Shown here piece after piece: positions 1 through 6,208 of a stretch of DNA of 10,095 bases; the stretch's first letter is position 1, and each line of letters begins with the position of its first letter. The notes beneath the pieces are model-generated. The model did no database searches. It worked only from the letters and a program-made list of their open reading frames with translations, and was not told the DNA's origin. The DNA is from an uncultured Oscillospiraceae bacterium (GTDB lineage: Bacteria > Bacillota > Clostridia > Oscillospirales > Acutalibacteraceae). The DNA is taken from NCBI GenBank assembly GCA_900549155.1, contig URNF01000077.1, forward strand, positions 1-10,095. The letters are read 5' to 3'. The translations under genes and the position numbers were made by a program.

Positions 1-65
1 CAGGAGTCGAACCTGCGGCCTCTTGAACCCCATTCAAGCGCGCTACCAAACTGCGCTACACCCGG
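1..65 (-). tRNA. tRNA-Pro (anticodon GGG), partial at left edge
   Basis: Read on the minus strand, this gives the 5' acceptor strand CCGGGTG (65-59), a D-arm with GCGC and TTTGGTAG, an anticodon stem CTTGA/TCAAG (38-34 and 26-22) enclosing loop ATGGGGT, and a T-arm with TTCGACT. The anticodon is GGG (31-29), preceded by T at the position-33 equivalent and followed by G, which fits proline. The 3' acceptor strand and the CCA end lie outside the window. The overall sequence resembles Bacillota tRNA-Pro as I remember it. Confidence 0.93.
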
Positions 66-87
66 ATATTTCTATGACGCGTGAGAA

Positions 88-116
88 ATTATAGCACACC
101 CCTTTCATAAAATCAA
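88..116 (-). promoter_or_regulatory. Promoter of the tRNA-Pro gene
   Basis: On the minus strand, TTGATT (116-111) is followed after 17 bp by a perfect TATAAT (93-88). A TGC just before the -10 makes it an extended -10. The expected start is near 81, about 16 bases before the mature tRNA. It is divergent from the promoter of the desulfurase operon. Confidence 0.8.
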
Positions 117-155
117 GTATTATTTTACTTTCTCCCCCAACTTTTCAAAATACGG

Positions 156-184
156 TTGCCTTTTTGCGCAATATCATGTACAAT
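156..184 (+). promoter_or_regulatory. Sigma-A-type promoter of the desulfurase-sortase-thiI operon
   Basis: TTGCCT (156-161) and TACAAT (179-184) are separated by exactly 17 bp, so transcription should start near 191. This matters for gene calling. The open frame of the next gene extends up to an ATG at 164, but that codon lies inside the promoter, so translation must begin further down (224, or the TTG at 218). Confidence 0.75.
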
Positions 185-223
185 AGACCTACATATGAAC
201 AAGCGAGGTCTTTCGGTTTGAGC

Positions 224-1351
224 ATGACATATCTCGACAACAGTGCCACCACCGCCGTGTGTGAAGCGGCGGCAAAAAAGGCAGTCTATATGATGACGCA
301 GTGCTTCGGCAACCCCTCTTCTCTGCATCGACTGGGCTTTGAGGCGGAGCGGGAGCTGACCGCCGCCAGAGAAAAGGTCGCCGCGCTGATGGGCGTGCCC
401 GCACGGGACGTGCTTTTCACCTCCGGCGGCACAGAAGCCAACAACCTCGCCGTGTTCGGCGCCGCCGCAGCGCTTGCCCGCCGCGGGAAACACATCGTCA
501 CCACCGGCGTGGAGCATTCCTCGGTCGCCGCCGCCTGCAAGCAACTGGAAAAAGAGGGCTATGCCGTGACGCGTCTGCTGCCGGACAGCGACGGGCACAT
601 CACCGCCGATGCCATCATTGCCGCCTGCCGTCCCGACACGGCGCTTGTGTCGGTGATGCTGGTCAACAACGAGACCGGCGCGCGCTTCTCACTGCCCGAT
701 GCGGTGGCGGGGATCCGCCGCCGTTCCCCCTTTGCCTTCATCCACTGCGACGCGGTGCAGGCGGCGGGAAAGCTGCCGCTTTACGGTGCCCGCTGGCAGG
801 TGGATGCCATGTCGGTCAGTGCGCACAAGCTGCACGGACCGAAGGGTTGCGGCGCACTGTATCTGCGGCAGGGCGCGCGCATTCTGCCGCGTCAGGTCGG
901 CGGACTGCAGGAGCGCTCGCTGCGCGGCGGCACGGAAGCCGCCCCCCTTATCGCCGCTTTCGGCGCGGCGGCAGAAGCGCTGCCGCCCCTTGCCGAGCAG
1001 GAAGCACTTTTTGAAACGCTCCGCAAACGGCTTTTTGACCGTCTTGCCGACGCCCCCGTTGTGTTCCATCTTCCCGCCGACGGCGTCCCGTATATCATTC
1101 ACCTGTCCGTTCCGGGATTCAAAAGTGAAACGCTGCTGCACTTTCTCTCCGAACGGGACATTTTCGTTTCCAGCGGCTCCGCCTGCGCCAAGGGTGCCAA
1201 AAGCCCCGTCCTGCAGGCGATGGGACTGCCGGAGACCGAGATCGACGGCGCACTGCGCCTGAGCCTGTGCCACAACAACACACCCGAAGACATCGACCGC
1301 TTTGCGGATGCACTCATCGCAGCCACGCAGACACTTGCACGAAGGAGATAA
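224..1351 (+). CDS. nifZ: Cysteine desulfurase (NifS/IscS family, probably the NifZ-type partner of ThiI)
   Basis: This PLP-dependent enzyme (375 aa) removes sulfur from cysteine, yielding alanine and an enzyme-bound persulfide to pass to acceptor proteins. The N-terminus YLDNSATT is family-typical. SGGTEANN and the HSSV segment belong to the cofactor pocket. The PLP lysine is Lys202 in SAHKLHGPKG, and the persulfide-forming cysteine is Cys321 in SSGSACAKG. The start at 224 is chosen because it places YLDN directly after the initiator, as in homologues, and because the open frame above it overlaps the promoter. A TTG at 218 has the better-spaced Shine-Dalgarno (GAGGT, 205-209) and could be the true start. 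The stop lies 4 bases before the sortase start. Co-transcription with thiI two genes downstream points to delivery of sulfur for tRNA 4-thiouridine, as for B. subtilis NifZ. The family is clear; the dedicated partner is inferred from context. Confidence 0.92.
   Translation: MTYLDNSATTAVCEAAAKKAVYMMTQCFGNPSSLHRLGFEAERELTAAREKVAALMGVPARDVLFTSGGTEANNLAVFGAAAALARRGKHIVTTGVEHSSVAAACKQLEKEGYAVTRLLPDSDGHITADAIIAACRPDTALVSVMLVNNETGARFSLPDAVAGIRRRSPFAFIHCDAVQAAGKLPLYGARWQVDAMSVSAHKLHGPKGCGALYLRQGARILPRQVGGLQERSLRGGTEAAPLIAAFGAAAEALPPLAEQEALFETLRKRLFDRLADAPVVFHLPADGVPYIIHLSVPGFKSETLLHFLSERDIFVSSGSACAKGAKSPVLQAMGLPETEIDGALRLSLCHNNTPEDIDRFADALIAATQTLARRR
1342..1347 (+). promoter_or_regulatory. Ribosome binding site fixing the sortase start
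   Basis: AAGGAG lies 8 bases before ATG 1356 and overlaps the end of the desulfurase gene. The longer open frame from 1302 has no such site, so 1356 is the supported start. Confidence 0.8.
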
Positions 1352-1355
1352 CGCC

Positions 1356-2933
1356 ATGAAAAAGCACGAAAACGACGACGCGTTTGAAGCAACCGAACAA
1401 ACCATATTGGCGCTTTTACAGGAGCTGCAGAGTGAGAGCGCGCCGCAGCCCGCAGAGGACGCAGCGGATGCCGCGGCAGAGGAAGAAACACAGACGGCGC
1501 TGCCCCCGTCGCCGGACGGCGAAACGGGCGACATCCCCGCCGTGCTGTTCCAAACGCTGCTGGATGACGACACCGATATATCGGATACAGCGGACGAAGC
1601 ACCCGAAGAAGCGCCCCCCGCACCGCCGAAAAAGCGGCGGCACGCGGCAGTCGGGCGCAAGCCCGACGCCGACCGCGTTGACGGCGACGCCGCAAGCGTG
1701 CAGCCGACGGCGGCAAAAGGTCCGTTTGCCCGCATCGTCGGCGCCCTTTTCCCGCAAAAGAGCGATCCCGTTTCCGAGATCGTGCGCAAGTGTGTGTTCC
1801 TGATCTCGCTTTTGGTGTTTCTGTGCGCGTCGGGCTTTTTGCTGTATTATATGGTGCTGGAGCCGCGCAGCGTGCAGAACGACACCAACCGCTATGAAAA
1901 GCTCTACACCGACACCGCCGACATCGAGGAGACCACCAGCGGCTATGACTATCCCACCGGTATGCAGGCGACGTTCCGCCGTCTGTACGATGTCAACCAC
2001 GACATCGCAGGCTGGCTGTCCTACACCTCGAACGACAGCGGAAAATTTTTGAACATCAACCAGCCCGTGGTGCATTGCGACAACAACGACACCTATCTCA
2101 CCCACGCCTTTGACGGCTCGAAAAGCCGCAGCGGCACGCTGTTTTTTGACAAGAGCAACACCATCGAAAAGGACGTGTCCAACCGCGTCAGCATCATCTA
2201 TGGACACAACATGGCAAGCGGCATGATGTTTGCCAAGCTCAACAAGCTGCTCGGCAATGTGTATTATGCGCGCTCCGCCCCGCTCATCGGGCTGAACACG
2301 CTGTATGAAAACAATCAGTATAAGGTCTTTGCCGTCATCATCAACGACGAGGGTGCGGACGCGGAACGCTATTTCGGCTATCTGCGCACCTCCTTTGCCG
2401 ACGACAACGATTTCATGAACTATGTTGCCGAGCTGCGCGCCCGCTCGCTGTATGACTATCCCGTGGATGTCGGCGCAGACGACGAGCTGCTCATTTTGTC
2501 CACCTGCACCGCCAAGAGCCAGGCAAAGGTCGACAACGGCAGAATGGCGGTCATCGCCCGCCGCGTGCGCGCCGATGAGGACACGCAGGTGAACACCGCA
2601 TCCATCACCGACAACACCGACGTCATCATGCCCTATGCATGGTATACGGCACAGGGGCTGACGCCGCACGCGTTCTATACACAGACCGACTATCACCTGC
2701 CGGATGCCGCCGCGGCAACGACCGCATCGACAACGGCGGCAACAACCGTTGCAACAACAACCGCCGCCACCGACGACGCGACCCCCGCGACCGATCCCAC
2801 CGGTTCGCGCGCAACAAGCACACGCACGACGGCAACCACAGCGGCAACGACCGCCGCAACGACAGCTGCCACGACCGAAACGACCGCATCCACGACGGCA
2901 ACCACCACACAAACGGAAGGAACAACAGCATGA
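1356..2933 (+). CDS. Class B sortase, catalytically intact, with acidic N-terminus and Thr-rich C-terminal tail
   Basis: A 525-residue membrane-anchored transpeptidase. Sortases cleave a sorting motif in secreted proteins and join them to the wall or to pilins. Order of parts: acidic, Pro/Ala-rich cytoplasmic region (about 1-130) ending in a basic patch; one membrane helix (146-168) preceded by positive residues, suggesting cytoplasmic N-terminus and outside C-terminus; sortase domain (about 205-405); a 76-residue tail (450-525) almost entirely Thr and Ala. The triad is complete: His284 in IIYGHNM, Cys384 in LSTCT, Arg396 in NGRMAV. The LSTC and GRMAV context resembles class B (SrtB-like) enzymes. 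Most SrtB proteins are near 250 residues, so both the N-terminal region and the tail are extra. No substrate with a recognisable sorting signal lies in the window. The gene overlaps thiI by four bases. The paralogous domain in the fusion at 4121 lacks all three catalytic residues. The substrate is unknown. Confidence 0.9.
   Translation: MKKHENDDAFEATEQTILALLQELQSESAPQPAEDAADAAAEEETQTALPPSPDGETGDIPAVLFQTLLDDDTDISDTADEAPEEAPPAPPKKRRHAAVGRKPDADRVDGDAASVQPTAAKGPFARIVGALFPQKSDPVSEIVRKCVFLISLLVFLCASGFLLYYMVLEPRSVQNDTNRYEKLYTDTADIEETTSGYDYPTGMQATFRRLYDVNHDIAGWLSYTSNDSGKFLNINQPVVHCDNNDTYLTHAFDGSKSRSGTLFFDKSNTIEKDVSNRVSIIYGHNMASGMMFAKLNKLLGNVYYARSAPLIGLNTLYENNQYKVFAVIINDEGADAERYFGYLRTSFADDNDFMNYVAELRARSLYDYPVDVGADDELLILSTCTAKSQAKVDNGRMAVIARRVRADEDTQVNTASITDNTDVIMPYAWYTAQGLTPHAFYTQTDYHLPDAAAATTASTTAATTVATTTAATDDATPATDPTGSRATSTRTTATTAATTAATTAATTETTASTTATTTQTEGTTA
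2703..2930 (+). repeat. Low-complexity Thr/Ala codon repeat encoding the sortase tail
   Basis: This stretch encodes residues 450-525 of the sortase, mostly ACN and GCN codons. It includes a block where the unit Thr-Ala-Ala-Thr recurs (about 2836-2872). The C/G-rich trinucleotide pattern keeps several other frames open, which explains long spurious reading frames on both strands. A Thr-rich extracellular tail could be an extended, possibly O-glycosylated, wall-spanning spacer; that role is inferred. Confidence 0.75.
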
Positions 2934-4105
2934 CCAAAACGGAAATTCTGCTCATCAAAAACGGCGAGCTGGCGCTCAAGGGGCTTAACCGCAGCACCTT
3001 TGAGGACGCGCTGATGCGCAACCTGCGCCGCCGTCTCAACAAGATCGGAAAATTTGAGATGCGCAAGGCGCAGTCCACCATCTATATCGAACCGGCAGAG
3101 CCGACGGCGGATCTGACCGCCGCCGCCGAAGCCGTGTCCAAGGTGTTCGGCATCGCCGCCTTTTCCCGCGCACGCGTCGCGGAAAAGGACATCGACGCCA
3201 TCGGCGACGCCGCCGTGGACTATCTTGCGGACACGCTGCGCGGCGTTTCCACCTTCAAGGTGGAGACCAAACGCGCCGACAAGACCTTCCCTCTCTCCTC
3301 GCCGGAGATCAGCCGTGAGATCGGCGGGCGCATCCTGTCGGCGTTCCCGCGCCTCAAGGTGGACGTCCACACGCCCGATGTCACCGTGTTCGTGGAGATC
3401 CGCGATTTCGGTGCCTATGTCCACGCCGACCAGCTGCCCGGCGCGGGCGGCATGCCCGTCGGCACAGGCGGCAGATGCGGCATCCTCATTTCCGGCGGCA
3501 TCGATTCACCGGTCGCCGCCTACATGATGGCAAAGCGCGGCGTGGAGCTTTACGGCATCCACTTCGCGTCCCCGCCCTACACCAGTGAGCGCGCCGAGCA
3601 AAAGGTCATCGACCTTTTGGAGCAGGTGGCGCAGTTCGCGGGGCGCATGACGCTGTGCATCGTCCCGTTCACCCACATTCAGGAGCAAATTCGGGAAAAA
3701 TGCCCCGAGGAATATTTCACGCTCATCATGCGGCGCTTTATGATGCGCCTTGCCTGCCGCGTTGCCGCCGATAACGATTGCGGCGCGCTGGTCACGGGAG
3801 AGAGCGTCGGACAGGTCGCCAGTCAGACCGTCCCCGCCATCGCCTGCACCGATGTGCTGGCAACGCTGCCGGTGTTCCGTCCCGTCATCGGCATGGACAA
3901 AGAGGAGATCGTGCAGATCTCGCGAAAGATCGGCACCTTTGACATTTCCATCCAGCCGTTTGAGGACTGCTGCACCGTGTTCACCCCGCGCCATCCCTGC
4001 ACCCGCCCGAAGCGGCAGAACCTGGAAAAAGCCGAGGAAGCGCTCGATGTCGACGCACTGGTCGAAGAAGCACTCGGCGGTCTGCGGTATATCAAAATTC
4101 AGTAG
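2930..4105 (+). CDS. thiI: tRNA 4-thiouridine synthase ThiI (THUMP + PP-loop, no rhodanese domain)
   Basis: ThiI (391 aa) adenylates uridine 8 of tRNA and exchanges it for sulfur. In many bacteria it also supports thiazole synthesis for thiamine. The N-terminal part (about 1-165) has the ferredoxin-like plus THUMP layout, beginning with ILLIKNGELALKGLN. The ATP pyrophosphatase PP-loop is SGGIDSP at 188-194. The conserved FEDCCTVF segment carries Cys347/Cys348. The protein ends after the PP-loop domain, so it lacks the C-terminal rhodanese domain of E. coli ThiI, as in many Bacillota, where a NifZ-type desulfurase supplies sulfur directly. ATG 2930 overlaps the sortase stop (ATGA) and has GGAAGG nine bases upstream. 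The frame stays open far upstream into the sortase tail only because that DNA is low complexity. Translational coupling to the sortase is likely. Confidence 0.95.
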   Translation: MTKTEILLIKNGELALKGLNRSTFEDALMRNLRRRLNKIGKFEMRKAQSTIYIEPAEPTADLTAAAEAVSKVFGIAAFSRARVAEKDIDAIGDAAVDYLADTLRGVSTFKVETKRADKTFPLSSPEISREIGGRILSAFPRLKVDVHTPDVTVFVEIRDFGAYVHADQLPGAGGMPVGTGGRCGILISGGIDSPVAAYMMAKRGVELYGIHFASPPYTSERAEQKVIDLLEQVAQFAGRMTLCIVPFTHIQEQIREKCPEEYFTLIMRRFMMRLACRVAADNDCGALVTGESVGQVASQTVPAIACTDVLATLPVFRPVIGMDKEEIVQISRKIGTFDISIQPFEDCCTVFTPRHPCTRPKRQNLEKAEEALDVDALVEEALGGLRYIKIQ

Positions 4106-4106
4106 G

Positions 4107-4113
4107 AAAGGAG
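4107..4113 (+). promoter_or_regulatory. Ribosome binding site of the CinA-pseudosortase gene
   Basis: AAAGGAG lies 7 bases before ATG 4121, just after the thiI stop codon. It shows that translation starts at the CinA domain, so the fusion is one translation unit from its first residue. Confidence 0.85.
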
Positions 4114-4120
4114 AAACAGC

Positions 4121-5785
4121 ATGGAAGCGGCACAGATTTTAGCCCTTTTGCGCGAAAAATCGCTGCAGCTGGCGACGGCAGAATCCTGCACCGCCGGTCT
4201 GCTTTCCGCTGCCGTCACCGCCGTTCCCGGCGCTTCCGCTGTTTTCACCTGCGGCGTTGCCGCCTACAGCAACGAGATCAAGAAAACCGTCCTCGGCGTT
4301 CCCGCCGCGACGATCGACACCGTCGGTGCCGTCAGCGCCGAAACCGCCATTGCGATGGCGGACGGTGTGCGCCGTTTGGCAAACGCATCGATCGGCGTGT
4401 CCGTCACGGGCGTTGCCGGTCCCGCCACCGAGGAAGACAAGCCGGTCGGGACGGTGTTTTTGGCGCTGGCAAACGCCGACCGCGTTTGGGTGCGGGAGCT
4501 GCAGCCCGACCCTGCCTGCGTCACACGTGACGCCGTGCGGGAAAAAGCCGTGGCGGTCGCCCTCGAAATGATTGCACAATATGCCGCGGCATATCCCGCC
4601 ATGACAGCGGGCAGCCTGCCGCTCACATCGCACGCGCCGAAAGAGGTGGAGATCCCGCAGGCAGCGCCGATCGAGGAGCGGCGGCGCTTTTTGGCGGTTT
4701 TGCTCCCGTGGAAAGGGGACACACCGAAGGAGCGCATTTTGAAGCTCTGTCTGCCGCTGTTTGTCTGCATGCTGATCGCGGTCGCCTTTTTCTCGGTCAA
4801 GCGCCTTTTGTCGGTTTCCGGCAACCAGTCGCTGTACAGCGATCTGCAAAACATGTATATCGACAATACCAACACCGATACCGAAACCGTCGCTTCGGGC
4901 AGCGACATCCTGCCGCGCTTCACCGCGCTGTATGCCCAAAACGCGGACATCGGCGGCTGGATCCGCATCGACGGCACGGACATCAGCTATCCCGTCATGA
5001 AAAATGCGGGCAGCGACTATTATGCGACCCACAATTTCCGTCAGCAATATTCCGACTACGGCGTGCCCTATTTCGACCGCCGCAACACGCTCGTTTCCGC
5101 CCAAAGCCGCAACAGGGTGCTGATCGTTTACGGCAACAACACCGGCGACGGGCAGATGTTTTCGTCGCTGCTCAACTATCGGCGGACGGACTTTTTCAAG
5201 GAACACGCAATCATCGACATGAGCACGCTCTATGCCGCCGACAAATGGCAGCTGTTTGCCGTGATGGTGCTTGATCCCGACGAGATCAACGCCTTTGCCT
5301 ATGCGCAGACAGCCTTTGCCGACGACGACGCGTTCAAAAAATATATCGAAGAGGTGCGCAGCCGCTCGCTGCTCAATACCTCGGTCGTTGTCACGCCCAA
5401 AGACGATCTGTTGCTGCTTGTGACACAGGCAGAGGACGAATACGGCTTTGAGAACGCCACCTTCGTCGCGGTCGCCCGCCGCCTGCGGGAGAACGAGACC
5501 GCCGCCGACATCACCGTGGGGCGCAACCCCACCGTGCGGATGCCGCGCATTTGGGTGCGCCGCAACTACAGCGTCAGCACCACCGCGTCGAAAGTGTCGC
5601 AGACCTCTCCTGCCACCACGACTGCGACCGTCACCGTGCCGTCCACTTCAAAGTCCGCCACAACTGCATCCGTGCCGCCGACCACAAAGTCCACCGTGAC
5701 CACGTCCACCGCGCCGCCCACCTCAAAGCCCACCACGGCGACGACGGCGGACGAGGAAGATAAACAGGTCGATCAAACGCCATAA
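4121..5785 (+). CDS. Fusion: CinA C-terminal (PncC-like NMN deamidase) domain + membrane helix + catalytically dead class B sortase domain
   Basis: One uninterrupted 554-residue protein. Residues 1-158 match the CinA C-terminal/PncC family, which hydrolyses nicotinamide mononucleotide to nicotinic acid mononucleotide in NAD recycling. Family motifs are present: TAESCTAG (19-26), YSNEIK (49-54), VGAVSAETA (68-76), VTGVAGP (95-101), KPVGTV (107-112) and Arg136/Arg140. Ser22 and Lys54 sit where I recall the active-site Ser and Lys. After a linker come a basic stretch, one membrane helix (about 207-227), and a sortase-type domain (about 262-470) paralogous to the sortase at 1356. All three sortase catalytic positions are changed: His to Asn339 (VYGNN), Cys to Gln436 (LVTQA), Arg to Thr447 (ENATFV). 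A Thr/Ser/Pro-rich tail (486-554) follows. The PncC domain should be cytoplasmic and the sortase fold outside. It is the last gene of the operon. Enzyme activity of the first domain is likely; the role of the second is unknown. Confidence 0.88.
   Translation: MEAAQILALLREKSLQLATAESCTAGLLSAAVTAVPGASAVFTCGVAAYSNEIKKTVLGVPAATIDTVGAVSAETAIAMADGVRRLANASIGVSVTGVAGPATEEDKPVGTVFLALANADRVWVRELQPDPACVTRDAVREKAVAVALEMIAQYAAAYPAMTAGSLPLTSHAPKEVEIPQAAPIEERRRFLAVLLPWKGDTPKERILKLCLPLFVCMLIAVAFFSVKRLLSVSGNQSLYSDLQNMYIDNTNTDTETVASGSDILPRFTALYAQNADIGGWIRIDGTDISYPVMKNAGSDYYATHNFRQQYSDYGVPYFDRRNTLVSAQSRNRVLIVYGNNTGDGQMFSSLLNYRRTDFFKEHAIIDMSTLYAADKWQLFAVMVLDPDEINAFAYAQTAFADDDAFKKYIEEVRSRSLLNTSVVVTPKDDLLLLVTQAEDEYGFENATFVAVARRLRENETAADITVGRNPTVRMPRIWVRRNYSVSTTASKVSQTSPATTTATVTVPSTSKSATTASVPPTTKSTVTTSTAPPTSKPTTATTADEEDKQVDQTP
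5576..5760 (+). repeat. Low-complexity Thr/Ser/Pro tail with an imperfect Pro-Thr-Lys repeat
   Basis: It encodes the C-terminal tail of the CinA-pseudosortase. Three imperfect units each carry VPSTSKS, VPPTTKS or APPTSKP followed by a Thr/Ser run, about 13 residues apart. It is analogous to, but differs in composition from, the Thr/Ala tail of the active sortase, so the tails diverged or expanded separately. Confidence 0.65.
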
Positions 5786-5795
5786 ACCAAACTGA

Positions 5796-5824
5796 CCGCC
5801 GCGCTGAAAAAGCGCGGCGGTTTT
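5796..5824 (+). terminator. Rho-independent terminator closing the desulfurase-sortase-thiI-cinA operon
   Basis: A perfect 10-bp stem, CCGCCGCGCT (5796-5805) with AGCGCGGCGG (5811-5820), has a GAAAA loop and is followed by TTTT. It begins 11 bases after the stop codon. The T-run is short, but the stem is very GC-rich. Confidence 0.85.
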
Positions 5825-5840
5825 GCGTTATCGCTGCAAG

Positions 5841-5927
5841 CTATAACATATAGTATATATAGTACGGATCGGGCTTTGTCAGAATGGAGACCATGTCCGC
5901 AATCACGCCGACCAAAAACAGTCCGGC
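5841..5927 (-). pseudogene. Out-of-frame C-terminal remainder of the TM2 protein
   Basis: The -1 frame relative to the upstream part encodes 28 residues beginning AGLFLVGVIADMVSILTK and then a TAG stop. This is the expected second helix and end of a TM2 domain, directly continuing LYLF(T). Joining the two frames would give a protein of about 106 residues. A single lost base near 5926-5935, for example in the TTTT run or the CAC-GCC junction on the minus strand, explains the break. A sequencing error or ribosomal slippage are alternatives. Confidence 0.68.
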
Positions 5928-6160
5928 GTGAAAAGATACAGCACCCCCATCCCCGTTTTCCTTTCATAGAACTTGTGTGCACCGAAAACGCCGAGCGTCA
6001 GACAAAGAAAGAATGCCACCCGCTTGCTGCACATGCGTCTGCCATAGCCCGCCCCGACATCCTCCATCACCGTTTGCGTCTGTCTGCCGCACGCCGTGCA
6101 AATGACCGCATCCTCCGGTATCTCTGCACCGCAATGCCGACAGCGCTTTGTTGCTTCCAT
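5903..6160 (-). CDS. Zinc-ribbon TM2-domain membrane protein (in-frame part; apparently frameshifted near the C-terminus)
   Basis: The intact frame gives 85 residues. The N-terminus is a small zinc ribbon with CxxC pairs Cys7/Cys10 and Cys21/Cys24. The segment after it (about residues 52-77) is the first part of a TM2 domain: a hydrophobic helix followed by GAHKFYERKTGMGVLYLF. A normal TM2 domain continues with a second helix. In this frame it is replaced by eight unrelated residues and a stop, while the expected continuation sits in the -1 frame (see 5841-5927). ATG 6160 is chosen because AAGGTGG (6174-6168) lies 7 bases upstream. An upstream ATG at 6184 falls inside an operator-like palindrome and has no ribosome binding site. 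The gene is divergent from the XRE regulator and probably controlled by it. The function of such small TM2 proteins is not established. Confidence 0.72.
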   Translation of the reverse strand: MEATKRCRHCGAEIPEDAVICTACGRQTQTVMEDVGAGYGRRMCSKRVAFFLCLTLGVFGAHKFYERKTGMGVLYLFTPDCFWSA

Positions 6161-6178
6161 AGATATTCCACCTTGTGT

Positions 6179-6197
6179 TGACATTCACTGAATGTCA
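6179..6197. promoter_or_regulatory. Operator-like palindrome 1
   Basis: TGACATTCACTGAATGTCA is a perfect inverted repeat of 9-bp arms around one central base. It lies just downstream of the predicted start of the TM2 gene transcript and touches the -35 area of the regulator promoter. It matches operator 2 at 16 of 19 positions. The likely binder is the adjacent XRE protein. Confidence 0.72.
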
Positions 6198-6208
6198 TGT
6201 TTGCCGCA

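Noticed and set aside
689..1789. A 366-residue antisense open frame across the desulfurase and sortase start
   Set aside because: Ser/Ala/Gly-rich translation without motifs, spanning two well-supported plus-strand genes.
2836..2872. Short repeat in the sortase tail as a CRISPR or satellite array
   Set aside because: It has no spacers and the period is a codon multiple; it is coding low complexity.
1416..2912. A 498-residue open frame antisense to the sortase
   Set aside because: It is a shadow of the GC-rich sortase gene. Its translation is low complexity (Gly/Cys/Arg runs opposite the Thr/Ala tail), has no family motifs, and competes with a sortase that has an intact triad and a good ribosome binding site.
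2639..2929. An upstream extension of thiI by 97 codons
   Set aside because: The extra residues are a shifted reading of the sortase tail (Asn/Arg/His-rich). The family-typical start with its own GGAAGG site is at 2930.
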